The notes below the pieces were generated by a model, which was given only the letters and a program-made list of their open reading frames with translations, ran no database searches and was not told the DNA's origin. From CAYPGJ01 sp964638515 (GTDB lineage: Bacteria > Planctomycetota > Phycisphaerae > Phycisphaerales > UBA1924): 64,000 nt of DNA. A program made the translations under genes and the position numbers. Of this stretch, positions 54,041 through 62,687 are shown in pieces. Position 1 is the first letter of the stretch. Each line of letters begins with the position of its first letter. The DNA is taken from positions 62,001 to 126,000 of the forward strand of contig CAZWZL010000001.1 of assembly GCA_964638515.1 (NCBI GenBank), written 5' to 3'.

Positions 54041-55336
54041 TCAGGTGTGGCCGACGGTGAGGGAGGCGTGCTTCTCGACGCGGCCTTCGGCGATCTTGTC
54101 GAAGCCTGAGCCGAGCTCGCCGATGGGATCGGGCGGCACGATGTCGACTTTCTTTTCGCCGAGTTTGGCGTCGCCGGCGAGGACGCGGACCTGGAATTGG
54201 CGGCATTCGGAGAGGAGTCGGTCGAGGATCTCGGGTTCGGGGACGTTGGCGACGCGTTCGCCCTGGACGTAGATGATGCCGCGGCGGTCGCCCGCGAACA
54301 CGGCGACGTCGGCGCCCTCGGCTTCGCCGGGGCCGTTCACGATGCAGCCCATGACGGCGACCTTCATGGGGACGGTGATCTCGGCGGCGAGCTTGGTGCG
54401 GACGTCCTGGACGAGGGTGAAGAGATCGACCTGGATGCGGCCGCAGGTTGGGCAGGCGATGAGGTCGACGCCCTTGCGTTCGCGGAGGGAGAGTGACCAG
54501 AGGAGTTCGAGGCCGTCCTGGACTTCGTAGACGGGGTCGGAGGCGTAGGAGATGCGGATGGTGTCGCCGACGCCTTGGGCGAGGAGTGCGCCGAGGGCTG
54601 CGACGGAGCGGATGGCGCCGGACTCCTTGGTGCCGGCGTGCGTGACGCCGAGGTGGAGGGGGTAGTCGAAGCGCTTGGAGACTTCGGAGTAGATATCGAA
54701 GACGAATGCGGCGTCCATGGACTTTGCGGAGATGGCGATGTCGTGGAAGTCGCGTTCGTGGAAGATGTCGAGGTATTCCTCGAGCTTGGCGATCATGAGG
54801 GCCATGAGGTGGCCCTGCTTGTGACCGGCGAAGAATTTGCCGAGCTCTTCCTTGCGGCGCTGCTTGTCCTTGCGCTCGATGATGGAGCCTTCGTTGACGC
54901 CGATGCGGATGGGGATGGAGCGTTCCTTGCAGGCGTCGATGACGGCGTTGACCTGCTCGCGGTCGTTGATGTTGCCGGGGTTGAGGCGGATCTTGTGGAC
55001 GCCGGACTCGACGGCTTCGAGGGCGCGCTGGAAGTGGAAGTGGACGTCGGCGACGATGGGGACGCGGACCTGGGGGATGATGTCGCGGAGGGCCTCGGTG
55101 TCTTTCTTTTCGGGGACGGCGACGCGGACGACGTCGGCGCCGGCGGCTGCGAGTTTGTTGATCTCGGCGACGCAGCGGTCGACGTCGTGGGTGTAGCCCG
55201 AGGTCATCGTCTGGACGGAGACGGGGGCCGGGGAGGAGGGGTTGCCTTTGGAGTCGGGGAGGCCGCCGCCGACCTGGATGATGCCGGTGCGGGAATCGCC
55301 GATGAAGATGGGGCGTGTTGGGCGTCGTGGGTGCAT
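54041..55336 (-). CDS. ispG: 4-hydroxy-3-methylbut-2-enyl diphosphate synthase (IspG/GcpE)
   Basis: 431 residues. The TIM-barrel part has PVSVQTMTSGYTHDV, RLNPGNIN and GVTHAGTKESG; the [4Fe-4S] ligands are in LIACPTCGRIQVDL and AVMGCIVNGPGEAEGA. It converts MEcPP to HMBPP in the methylerythritol phosphate pathway. The start at 55336 has TACACT nine bases upstream; the frame runs open further but through GNAT-gene shadow sequence. Confidence 0.95.
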   Translation of the reverse strand: MHPRRPTRPIFIGDSRTGIIQVGGGLPDSKGNPSSPAPVSVQTMTSGYTHDVDRCVAEINKLAAAGADVVRVAVPEKKDTEALRDIIPQVRVPIVADVHFHFQRALEAVESGVHKIRLNPGNINDREQVNAVIDACKERSIPIRIGVNEGSIIERKDKQRRKEELGKFFAGHKQGHLMALMIAKLEEYLDIFHERDFHDIAISAKSMDAAFVFDIYSEVSKRFDYPLHLGVTHAGTKESGAIRSVAALGALLAQGVGDTIRISYASDPVYEVQDGLELLWSLSLRERKGVDLIACPTCGRIQVDLFTLVQDVRTKLAAEITVPMKVAVMGCIVNGPGEAEGADVAVFAGDRRGIIYVQGERVANVPEPEILDRLLSECRQFQVRVLAGDAKLGEKKVDIVPPDPIGELGSGFDKIAEGRVEKHASLTVGHT

Positions 55337-55345
55337 GGGTGGGGG

Positions 55346-55351
55346 AGTGTA
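55346..55351 (-). promoter_or_regulatory. -10-like TACACT box, 9 nt before ispG
   Basis: TACACT on the minus strand precedes the ATG at 55336 by 9 nt, in the 26-bp gap to the upstream acetyltransferase gene. There is no Shine-Dalgarno sequence. Confidence 0.4.
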
Positions 55352-55362
55352 GCCGAGGGGGT

Positions 55363-55902
55363 TTAGTCGAATTGCGGGGGTTTGATGTGGTTTGGGGCGG
55401 GAGATTCGGGGGGCGCGAGGTCGTACTGGTAGAAGCCCACGTCCCACCACTGGTTCATTTTCCATCCTGCGCGGCGGACGACGCCGGCGGGGCGGAAGCC
55501 GAGGGATTCGTGGAGGCGTTGTGAGGCTTCGTTGGGGAGTGTGAGGCCGCCGATGAGGGAGTGGTAGCCCTGTGCGCGGAGGACGTCGAAGAGGCGGAGG
55601 TAGAGGGCGCGGCCGACGCCTTGGCGGTGAAAGCGTGGCTCGATGTAGATGCCGGCTTCGGGGGTCCATTGGTACGCGGCGCGTTCGCGCCAGGGCCCCG
55701 CTTTGGCGTAGCCTGCGAAGGCGTTGTCGATTTCAGCGACGAGCCAGGGGTAGAGGTGGAGTTTGGATTGCCAGAGCTGGCGGAGTTCGTCGGGGGAGAC
55801 GGGTTGGTAGGAGAAGTGGATGGCGGTGGTGTTGATGTAGATGTTGGTGAGCGCGGAGATGTTGTCGAAGTCTTCGGCGCGCGCGGGGCGGACGTGGACC
55901 AT
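55363..55902 (-). CDS. PAT/Bar-like GNAT acetyltransferase
   Basis: 179 residues. The order YPWLVAEIDNAFAGYAKAG, RAAYQWTPEAGIYIEPRFH, RQGVGRALY, GLTLPNEASQRLHESLGF and RRAGWKMNQWWDVGFYQYDL closely follows phosphinothricin N-acetyltransferase. The acetyl-CoA loop RQGVGRA is present. It could acetylate phosphinothricin-like amino acids or methionine sulfone-type compounds; without tests the substrate is unknown. It is 7 bp downstream of an MFS gene, so an efflux/detoxification unit is possible. Confidence 0.82.
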   Translation of the reverse strand: MVHVRPARAEDFDNISALTNIYINTTAIHFSYQPVSPDELRQLWQSKLHLYPWLVAEIDNAFAGYAKAGPWRERAAYQWTPEAGIYIEPRFHRQGVGRALYLRLFDVLRAQGYHSLIGGLTLPNEASQRLHESLGFRPAGVVRRAGWKMNQWWDVGFYQYDLAPPESPAPNHIKPPQFD

Positions 55903-55909
55903 GGCTGGA

Positions 55910-57307
55910 TTATTGCTGGGATGGGGGTCGGTGTGTGGAGGCGGTGAGGCCTCGGAGGAGGCCGGGGCGGCGTGGGTGCTGGGGTTTATCTTCGGCGAGC
56001 GCATCGATCTCGGGTGTACGCCAGATGAGCATGACGAGTGCGGCGACGAGGAGGACGAGCGCCGCGGCGCCGACGCCCGAGCGGACGGCGAGGCCGGTCA
56101 TTTCGCGGGTGGTTCGGCCGGCGAGGTCGAGGGAGACGATGGATTCGCCGAGGACGCCGACGAGGACGGAGCCCAGGGGCATGGCGCCGAACGTGGCGGT
56201 GTTGCAGACGGCCATGACGCGGCCTCGCATTTCCTCGGCGACGAGGAGCTGCATGGCGGCGAGCGCTGTGGTGAACGTCCAGAGCCAGAAGACGCCGACG
56301 AAGAAGATGGTGATGGCGGCGATGGGGACGTTGGGGGCGAGGGCGAAGGCGAGGACGGAGCAGGCGCCGCAGAGAATGGAAAGGGGGAGGAGGTGATGTG
56401 TGGGGTACCAGCGGGGGATGAGCTTTTTGAGGAAGCCGCCGGCCACGGCGCCGCAGCCCATGATCGAGAGGAGGAGTCCGTAGGTTCGTTCTTGGGCGTG
56501 AAAGACTTCAGAGACGAAGAGGGGGAGGAATCGGATGATGGGGACGGCGAGCGTGGCGAAGAGGGTGAGGCCCAGGAAGATGGCGCGGGGGCCGGGGGAG
56601 CGGAAGACGAAGGAGAAGGCTTCGCCGATCTGGCGCCATGCGCCTTCGAAGAGGCGCTGGCCTTGTCGCATGGCTGGGGCATCGGGTGTAGCGGCGACGG
56701 CGATGATGACGCCGACGAAGGAGAGTGTGTTGATGAGGAAGAGGATGGTGGGACCGTAGAAGGCCATGAGGACGCCGCCGAGGCCGGGGCCGACGACGCG
56801 GGCGAGGTTGAACTGCATGCCGTTGATGGTGATGGCGCGTGCGAGTTCGTCGCGTGGGACGAGTCGCGGTGTGAGGACCTGCCAGGCGGGGATGTTGAAG
56901 GCGGTGGCGATGCCCTGGAAGAGGGAGAGGATGATGAGGAGGGTGGGGGAAGTCCATCCCTGGTAGGCCATGGTGGTGAGGAGCGCGGCGACGGTCATCA
57001 TGGCCGCGCCCGTGAGCATGAGGAGTGTCTTGCGGTTGACGCGGTCGGCGACGAGTCCGCCGAGGAGGCCGAGGCAGAGCATGGGGCCCATCTGCGCGGC
57101 GGCGAGCCATCCCATCATGATTGGCGAGCGTGTCTGCTCGGCCATGAGCCACTGGACGCCGACGGATTCCATCCACGTGCCGACGGAGGAGCCGAACGCG
57201 GCGAACTGGATGTTGCGGAAGTGGTGGTGGCGGAGGGGTGAGGAGGCGAAGGCGCGGGAGAGGAAGGAGTCGCGTGAGGGGGCGGATGTGTGCGCGGGGG
57301 AGGTCAA
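55910..57307 (-). CDS. MFS transporter, EntS/MFS_3 type
   Basis: About 465 residues with 12 predicted membrane helices. FRNIQFAAFGSSVGTWMESVG, GPMLCLGLLGGLVADRVNRK and GPGLGGVLMAFYG are typical of the MFS_3/enterobactin-exporter group. The C-terminus after helix 12 is Pro/Arg-rich. A TTG start at 57307 overlaps the previous gene's TGA (TTGA); the TACCAT box 7 nt upstream is an alternative entry for transcription. It is followed by the PAT-like gene. Confidence 0.82.
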   Translation of the reverse strand: MTSPAHTSAPSRDSFLSRAFASSPLRHHHFRNIQFAAFGSSVGTWMESVGVQWLMAEQTRSPIMMGWLAAAQMGPMLCLGLLGGLVADRVNRKTLLMLTGAAMMTVAALLTTMAYQGWTSPTLLIILSLFQGIATAFNIPAWQVLTPRLVPRDELARAITINGMQFNLARVVGPGLGGVLMAFYGPTILFLINTLSFVGVIIAVAATPDAPAMRQGQRLFEGAWRQIGEAFSFVFRSPGPRAIFLGLTLFATLAVPIIRFLPLFVSEVFHAQERTYGLLLSIMGCGAVAGGFLKKLIPRWYPTHHLLPLSILCGACSVLAFALAPNVPIAAITIFFVGVFWLWTFTTALAAMQLLVAEEMRGRVMAVCNTATFGAMPLGSVLVGVLGESIVSLDLAGRTTREMTGLAVRSGVGAAALVLLVAALVMLIWRTPEIDALAEDKPQHPRRPGLLRGLTASTHRPPSQQ

Positions 57308-58086
57308 GGGGGAGATGGTAGGGGTTGGAGTTGTGGGGGTTGTGGCGCGGGCGCGGCGCGAGGGAAGTTGGCGAAGCGGAGGGCGCGGAAGCCGGAGTAG
57401 ACGAGGAGTTCGAAGGCGAGGAGAGGGAGGAACAGGTGGAAGACGAAGAGCGCGGCCACGGGCGCGAGGAGGGGGGTGTTCGAGGCCGGGGTGGGCCCGG
57501 CGAAGAGGATTATCACGAAGAGAAGGGCGAGGAAGAGGATGGGCCCGAGCCACCAGCCGACGCTGGCGTGAGCGATGACGGCGAGGGCGATGTCGCGGTC
57601 GGTTCGCCAGTGTCGGCGCCGGGCGAAGAGGCGCAGGCCAAGCGATTCGATGTAGCAGAGCGTGTGAAGGATGAGGAGCGTGGCCGCGCTGAAGATGAGC
57701 CAGCGGATGCCTCTATTGACTGCGAGCGGGAGGCTTGCGCGGTGGAGGAGCGCGTTGATGATGCCGGGGAGGAAGAATGCGGCGGGCCATGCGACGGAGG
57801 TGAGGAGGAGGGAATAGTTGAGGAGTTTTCGGTTGACGCGGGAGTCGATGCGGACGTTGCGCCAGATGTGGTGGCGCCACGTGATCATTCGATGCGCGGT
57901 TTTGAAGAGGTTGGAGAGGGACTGGCGTTTTTGCCAGGGGGTGCCGTACCGGTGTTCGGGGAGGCTGGCGATGACACGGCTGCCGCACTCAGGGCAGGGG
58001 ATGTTGGGGTTGGTGGGGAGAAGTGGTTCGAGGGAGGAGATGTCGTAGCCGCAGGATTCGCAGAGGATGACCGGAAGGGCATTCAT
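57304..58086 (-). CDS. Zinc-ribbon membrane protein of unknown function
   Basis: 260 residues. CESCGYDIS (9-17) and CPECGSRV (31-38) give a CxxC...CxxC zinc ribbon at the N-terminus. Five or so hydrophobic segments follow (SLLLTSVAWPAAFFLPGII, WLIFSAATLLILHTL, GWWLGPILFLALLFVII, LLAPVAALFVFHLFLPLL). I know no family for it. It overlaps the MFS start and lies on the same strand as the MFS and PAT genes. Confidence 0.65.
   Translation of the reverse strand: MNALPVILCESCGYDISSLEPLLPTNPNIPCPECGSRVIASLPEHRYGTPWQKRQSLSNLFKTAHRMITWRHHIWRNVRIDSRVNRKLLNYSLLLTSVAWPAAFFLPGIINALLHRASLPLAVNRGIRWLIFSAATLLILHTLCYIESLGLRLFARRRHWRTDRDIALAVIAHASVGWWLGPILFLALLFVIILFAGPTPASNTPLLAPVAALFVFHLFLPLLAFELLVYSGFRALRFANFPRAAPAPQPPQLQPLPSPP
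57315..57320 (-). promoter_or_regulatory. -10-like TACCAT box inside the zinc-ribbon gene end
   Basis: TACCAT on the minus strand lies 7 nt before the TTG start of the MFS gene and inside the last codons of the upstream gene. It may start a leaderless MFS transcript. Confidence 0.35.
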
Positions 58087-58097
58087 GCGTCAGCAAG

Positions 58098-58103
58098 AGT
58101 GTA
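58098..58103 (-). promoter_or_regulatory. -10-like TACACT box, 11 nt before start
   Basis: TACACT on the minus strand, with TTAACC (58122-58127) 18 bp further upstream as a -35, precedes the ATG at 58086 by 11 nt. Confidence 0.4.
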
Positions 58104-58232
58104 CGGACGGGCTTTGCGGGTGGTTAAGAGGGGTTGGATGGATGCCATCTTGGAACGGGTCTAAAGTATGGGGACCTGCTTTGAAGCCACGCGGAGCGTG
58201 CTCGGGCGGGTTGGCGGGGCAGGAGCGATCCA

Positions 58233-58733
58233 TTGGGCAGGCCGAGCACGAGCGCGTTGTTTGCGGAGCGGGGTCTGCGTTGCACGAGGCAGCGTGTCGA
58301 GGTGTTTGAGGCTTTGGCGTCGTCGAGTGCGCATCCGACGGCGGAGGAGTTGCACCGGATTGTGAACGAGCGGCCCGCGCGGACGGACCTTGGCTGCTGT
58401 GAGGATGAGGGGGACGACGGCGAATCAGAGGAGGGACGGGTGAGTCTGGCGACGGTGTACAACACGCTGGACGTGTTGTGTCGGGTGGGTTTGGCGCGGC
58501 GGCTCGTCTGCCCGTGCGGAGGCGCGCGGTACGACGGGGACCTGCGCGAGCATCTGCACGTGACGACTACGGACGGGCGGGTGTTTGATGTGCCGGAGGA
58601 CCTTGGCGCCGCGATGCTGGGGCGGATTCCGGCCGAGGCCCTTGAGGCGGTGGGGGAGCGGCTGGGCGTGCGGATTCGGCGGGTTCGGGTGGAATTTGAG
58701 GGTGAAGCGATCGAGACGGCGCGGGGGAAGTGA
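58233..58733 (+). CDS. Fur-family metal-responsive regulator
   Basis: 166 residues from a TTG with AGGAG nine bases upstream. The N-terminal winged helix has GLRCTRQRVEVFEAL, HPTAEELHRIV and VSLATVYNTLDVLCRVGLARRL, as in Fur or PerR. An acidic insert (CCEDEGDDGESEEG, near 54-67) splits the DNA-binding part. The metal-binding half has CPCGGARYDG, EHLHVTTTDGRVFDV, with fewer His residues than canonical Fur. The metal sensed is unknown. A TAAAGT near 58162 may be its -10 box. Confidence 0.85.
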   Translation: MGRPSTSALFAERGLRCTRQRVEVFEALASSSAHPTAEELHRIVNERPARTDLGCCEDEGDDGESEEGRVSLATVYNTLDVLCRVGLARRLVCPCGGARYDGDLREHLHVTTTDGRVFDVPEDLGAAMLGRIPAEALEAVGERLGVRIRRVRVEFEGEAIETARGK

Positions 58734-58806
58734 AGTCGGTTTGGGGGTGGACCGATAGGGGGGGTGCGGAGCCGCGCCGTTGGCGGGCGCCGCGCTGGAG
58801 TGCGCC

Positions 58807-59211
58807 ATGCATACGGGTCCGAGCCGCCGACGCCACGATCGCTTTGTTGTGCCGCCGATGTACACGCCGATCTCGATCCGGACGCTGGACGAGGACGTGT
58901 TTCGGTGGGAGGGGCACGCGTACGACCTGAGCGAGAGCGGCGTGCAGTTTGAGTGCGACCGCGCGTTTGCGCCGGGGACGTCGGTGGCGATGAAGATCGA
59001 GCTGCCGGGTGTGGGGCTGACGCCGGTGCAGCTGCGCGGCGCCATGAGCCTGCCGGTGTATGTGCTGGGGAACGTGGTGTGGCTGGAGGATGAGGATGAG
59101 CCGGGACCGGCGCGGATGGCGCTGGCGATCACGCGGTTTGCGCGAGCGGGCGACCGCGAGCGCCTGCTGGGCCGATTGGACAGCGGGTTCTTCCTGCGTC
59201 GCGCGGCCTGA
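58807..59211 (+). CDS. PilZ-domain protein
   Basis: 134 residues. RRRHDRF (10-16) and DLSESGVQFE (40-49) are the two halves of the c-di-GMP-binding PilZ signature (RxxxR and (D/N)xSxxG). The rest is a beta-barrel. It lacks a second output domain, so it probably acts on a partner. GGAG eight bases before the ATG at 58807 supports this start over an upstream TTG at 58780. It follows the fur-like gene by 73 bp. Confidence 0.8.
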   Translation: MHTGPSRRRHDRFVVPPMYTPISIRTLDEDVFRWEGHAYDLSESGVQFECDRAFAPGTSVAMKIELPGVGLTPVQLRGAMSLPVYVLGNVVWLEDEDEPGPARMALAITRFARAGDRERLLGRLDSGFFLRRAA

Positions 59212-59214
59212 ATC

Positions 59215-59253
59215 CCCCCGGACCCCCGGACCCCCGGACCCCCGGACCCCGGA
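59215..59253 (+). repeat. CCCCCGGA tandem repeat (about 4.8 units)
   Basis: Four exact 8-bp units start at 59215, 59223, 59231 and 59239, followed by a shortened unit. It lies between the PilZ gene and the end of aroK. The copy number may vary by slippage. Confidence 0.8.
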
Positions 59254-59291
59254 CGAGTTATTGGTGCTTGGGCGGCGCGAGTGCGATGGCG

Positions 59292-59846
59292 CTAAGGGCT
59301 GATGGTGCGCAGGTGATCGATGATCGTCTGCGCGGCTTGCTGCGCGCTGTCGGGGGACTGGAGGACGAGGTCTGCCAGATCGGAGTAGAGAGGATCCCGC
59401 TGCGCGAGCAGGGCGGGGATCTCGTCGAGGGGCGAGGCGCCGGAGAGGGCGGGCCTGTCTAACAGAGCGGAGGGATCGGCGGCGAGGCGCTCGCGGAGTG
59501 TGTCGGCGGGGTAGCGGAGATAGATGAGGAGTGCGCGATGTTCGCTTCGGGCGTTGCGCAGGAGCGGCTCGGCGCCGGGGGCCGTGGGCGTGCCGCCGCC
59601 CAGCGCGATCACGCGGGTCGGAAGCTCGAGCGTGTCGGCGAGTGCGCGGGCTTCGGCGGCGCGGAACGCGGCCTGGCCCAGGGATAACCACGCTTGTGCG
59701 GTGGATTCGTGGCCGAGGATTCGGAGGGTTTCGAGGTCGAGGTCGGAGAAGGGGAGGGAGGCGCGTTGGGCGAGGGTGGCGCCGAGCGTTGATTTGCCCG
59801 AGGCGCGCAGGCCCATGAGGACGAGGTGGGGCGCGCGGGCGGGCAT
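59292..59846 (-). CDS. aroK: Shikimate kinase
   Basis: 184 residues. Walker A GLRASGKST (about 12-20), LPFSDLDLE with shikimate-contacting Asp, ALGGGTPTAP and LDRPALSG are as in shikimate kinases. The start is 4 bp after the TPR lipoprotein gene, so the two are co-transcribed. It catalyses step five of the chorismate pathway. Confidence 0.9.
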   Translation of the reverse strand: MPARAPHLVLMGLRASGKSTLGATLAQRASLPFSDLDLETLRILGHESTAQAWLSLGQAAFRAAEARALADTLELPTRVIALGGGTPTAPGAEPLLRNARSEHRALLIYLRYPADTLRERLAADPSALLDRPALSGASPLDEIPALLAQRDPLYSDLADLVLQSPDSAQQAAQTIIDHLRTISP

Positions 59847-59850
59847 GGGG

Positions 59851-60831
59851 TCAGGCGAATCTTGAGACGAGTTCGAGGATGCGCGGCTGGTTGGAATTGA
59901 GCTTGAGTGAGCGGCGGAGCATCTCGAGGCCTTCATCGCGGAGCGCGCGATCGCGTTGCTGATTCAGGAGGTACTTGTTCAGGAGGCAGACGCCGACGCC
60001 GTTGAGCGCGGGGTAGTGGTTGGGATCGGCTTGTGCTGCGTTTCGGAAGGACTGGAGAGCGTCGTCGTATCGACGCAGGCGGAAGAGGGCAGAGCCTCGA
60101 CGCTCCCAGGCCAGCGCGGAGGGCTGGAGGGCGACGAGGCGGTCGAGGGTGTTGAGCATTTCTTCGTATCGATTAATGCGGGAGAGCGAGTCGGCGAGAT
60201 TGAGGAGGAGTTCGGGGGTGAGGGTCATGAGATCGGCCGCGGCTTCGTACTGGCCGACGGCTTCGGCGTGCCGATTGAGTGCGGCATAGACGGCGCCGAG
60301 GTTGACGCGCGATGGGCCGTGAGCGGGGTCCGCAGAGGCCGCGCGCTCGGCGTAGGGGAGGGCCTGCGCGGGCTCGCGGAGTTGGAGGTAGGCGGTGGCG
60401 AGATTGAGGTTGGCGTCCCGGTCGTTGGGGTCGATGGAGAGTGCGCGGAGATAGGCGCGCACGGCGTCGGAGAGTCGGTTGAGGAGTTGGAGGACGAGCC
60501 CGTGGTTGTATGCGACGTGGAAGCTGGAGGGCTCGAGTCGGCTGGCTTCGCGGTAGGAGGCTTCGGCCGCGGCGTAGTTGCCCTGATCCTTGTGGATGTC
60601 GGCCATCTTGACGTAGGCCGTGGAGAGTGTGGGGTTTTCGCGGATGGCGAGCGCAAGTTGCGCGAGGGCTTCGGCGACGCGTCCTTCCTCGACGAGGACG
60701 TCGGCCTGCACGACGCGCTCCTGGGCGGCGGGCTCGTTTGGCTCGGTGGGGCTGGCGGATGGCTGACGGCTCGCGCAGGCCGCGAGCAGGAATGAGCCGG
60801 AGACGAGGATGGAGGCGACGATCGTGCGCAT
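59851..60831 (-). CDS. TPR-repeat lipoprotein
   Basis: 326 residues. The N-terminus is a lipoprotein signal with the lipobox LLAAC (MRTIVASILVSGSFLLAAC). Some seven TPR repeats follow (e.g. ADIHKDQGNYAAAEASYREA, LNLATAYLQLREPAQALPYA, VGVYAALNRHAEAVGQYEAA-like). It probably scaffolds proteins at the membrane. ATG at 60831 chosen to open the signal. It shares a transcript with aroK downstream. Confidence 0.82.
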   Translation of the reverse strand: MRTIVASILVSGSFLLAACASRQPSASPTEPNEPAAQERVVQADVLVEEGRVAEALAQLALAIRENPTLSTAYVKMADIHKDQGNYAAAEASYREASRLEPSSFHVAYNHGLVLQLLNRLSDAVRAYLRALSIDPNDRDANLNLATAYLQLREPAQALPYAERAASADPAHGPSRVNLGAVYAALNRHAEAVGQYEAAADLMTLTPELLLNLADSLSRINRYEEMLNTLDRLVALQPSALAWERRGSALFRLRRYDDALQSFRNAAQADPNHYPALNGVGVCLLNKYLLNQQRDRALRDEGLEMLRRSLKLNSNQPRILELVSRFA

Positions 60832-60905
60832 GCGTGTATCCCGGCTTGAGGAAGCGGCCCCTGGTCCGCGTACGGCCGAGGGTGACATGGGGTTTGTGTC
60901 GGGCA

Positions 60906-61838
60906 TTATGTTCGTGTGGGGGATAATCGGCGTTTGGAGGGCCCCGGCTTCGGAGCGGGCTGCGGAACGGCGAGCCATGAACGGAGCAAATCGAGGTTGA
61001 CGGCGTCCCAGGGGCGGCCGGAGGGGTGATCTTCTTTCGGGGTTTCGAGGATCTTCGGGATGTGTCGGAGCGCCGGGTGGTTGACGAGGGCGCGGAAACC
61101 CTCGGCCCCGACGTGGCCCTGGCCGATGTGCTCGTGACGGTCCTTGTGCGAGGCGAATGGGACCTTGGAGTCATTGAAGTGCGCGACACGGATGGATCGG
61201 GGGCCGCACTGCGCTTCGAAGGAGGCGAGCGTTTCGTTCACGGCGGTCGGCGTTCGGACGTCATGGCCGAAGGCGAGCGCGTGCGCGGTGTCGAAGCAGA
61301 ACGCGATGCGTTTCTCGGCCTCGTCGGGGATGGCGTCGAGCAGGAGCGTGCGGATGGCGGCGAGCTGTTCGAATGGTCCGCCGAGGGTTGAGCCTCCGCC
61401 GACGGTGTTCTCGAGACAGATGACGGTGTTGTAGCCGGCGGTGTCTTTGAGGAGTGTGGTGTAGGCGTCGGCGATGCGCGTAATGCCGGCGTCGGCGCCG
61501 GAGCCGGTGTGCGCGCCGGGGTGTGAGACGAGGAAGGGGATGCTGAGGCGCTCGCATCGCTCGATCTCATCGCGCTGGAGGTTGCGGGATTTTTCCCAGA
61601 GCTCATCGTTGGGCGACGCGAGATTGATGAGGTAGGAGTTGTGGGAGACGGCGCGATCGGTCCAGCTGAGGGCGCGGAGTCGGCGGACCCACTCATCGGC
61701 GTCGGAGTCGTCGAGGGGCTTGACCTTCCACTGACGCTGATTCTTGGTGAAGACCTGAACGGTGTCGAGGGTGAGTTCCTGCGCCTCGGCGAGCGCGTTG
61801 CACATGCTGCCTGCGATGGAGAGATGGGAGCCGAACAT
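60906..61838 (-). CDS. nfo: Endonuclease IV (apurinic/apyrimidinic)
   Basis: 310 residues. FGSHLSIAGSM, FLVSHPGAHTGSG, VICLENTVGGG, FCFDTAHALAFGHD, VAHFNDSKVPFASHKDRHEHIGQG and ILETPKE carry the three-zinc-binding His, Glu and Asp residues of Nfo. It cleaves AP sites in base-excision repair. TACTCT sits 6 nt before the ATG. The C-terminal tail is Pro/Arg-rich and not conserved. Confidence 0.95.
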   Translation of the reverse strand: MFGSHLSIAGSMCNALAEAQELTLDTVQVFTKNQRQWKVKPLDDSDADEWVRRLRALSWTDRAVSHNSYLINLASPNDELWEKSRNLQRDEIERCERLSIPFLVSHPGAHTGSGADAGITRIADAYTTLLKDTAGYNTVICLENTVGGGSTLGGPFEQLAAIRTLLLDAIPDEAEKRIAFCFDTAHALAFGHDVRTPTAVNETLASFEAQCGPRSIRVAHFNDSKVPFASHKDRHEHIGQGHVGAEGFRALVNHPALRHIPKILETPKEDHPSGRPWDAVNLDLLRSWLAVPQPAPKPGPSKRRLSPTRT

Positions 61839-61844
61839 GAGGGG

Positions 61845-61850
61845 AGAGTA
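61845..61850 (-). promoter_or_regulatory. -10-like TACTCT box, 6 nt before nfo
   Basis: TACTCT on the minus strand precedes the ATG at 61838 by exactly 6 nt. There is no Shine-Dalgarno sequence. Confidence 0.45.
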
Positions 61851-61868
61851 GCCGATGGGGCGAGCGGA

Positions 61869-62687
61869 TCAGCGCGGCTCTCGGTTGGGGTCGTTGGTGG
61901 CAGCGTTCTGAAGATCGAGAAGTGTGGCGTGCTTCATGAGCGCTGCGGCGGCTGTGGCGGATGCGGCGATCCAGCCTCGCCAGCCGTCACGGAAGGACTG
62001 CTTCAGGATGAGTTGTTTGAAGAAGGCGCCGGGGGGAGAGGTGAGGAGGGAAAGTGCGGAGGCGCGACGGCCGTCGTTCAGGAGCGAGCGGGCGCTGGTG
62101 CGTGCGTGGTCGGCCTGCTTGCGGAAGCAGTCGTGGGCGTCGAGGAAGGAGTCATGGCGGAGATCGCCTTGGAGACGCGCGAGCGCGGCGGAGGAGGGGT
62201 TGATGAGATCGAGGCGGTCGTGGGGGTCGAGGCCGGTCCAGCGTGCGGCGTCCTTGCGGACGAGGCGGAGTCGCCACTCGGGCTGCCACGCGTGATGGAG
62301 CCAGGCGCCTCGGAAGAAGACCTTGCGGTTGAGTTCGAAGGCGTGAATGGAGGGGTTGTCGGATTCGATGGCGGCGCGGATGGAGGCGGCGAGTGGGGGG
62401 GTGAGCGATTCGTCGGCGTCGAGGGAGAGAATCCAGGGTTGGGAGCAGGCTTCGAGGGCGCGTTGCTTGGTGGCGACGTGGCCTTGCCATTCGACGTGCT
62501 GCACGCGGGCGTTGGCGCGAGCGAGGAGATCGAGCGTGGTGTCGGTGGAGCCGGAGTCGAGGGCGATGATTTCCGTAGCGAGGGGCGCGACGGAGTCGAG
62601 CGTGCGCGCGATGGTGGCGGAGCTGTTCTTGCAGACGATGGCGACGGAGAGTGGGAGTGGGCCGTTCATCGGGCCGCGCGGCGTCAC
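61869..62687 (-). CDS. Family 2 glycosyltransferase (WaaE/KdtX-like)
   Basis: 272 residues. VAIVCKNSSATIARTLDSV opens the GT-A fold; SLDADESL is the metal-binding DxD-type site; the rest matches lipopolysaccharide core beta-glucosyltransferases with an uncleaved helix near 220-245 (FFKQLILKQSFRDGWRGW). The GTG start overlaps the dnaN stop (GTGA); ATG at 62669 is an alternative. Confidence 0.82.
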   Translation of the reverse strand: MTPRGPMNGPLPLSVAIVCKNSSATIARTLDSVAPLATEIIALDSGSTDTTLDLLARANARVQHVEWQGHVATKQRALEACSQPWILSLDADESLTPPLAASIRAAIESDNPSIHAFELNRKVFFRGAWLHHAWQPEWRLRLVRKDAARWTGLDPHDRLDLINPSSAALARLQGDLRHDSFLDAHDCFRKQADHARTSARSLLNDGRRASALSLLTSPPGAFFKQLILKQSFRDGWRGWIAASATAAAALMKHATLLDLQNAATNDPNREPR

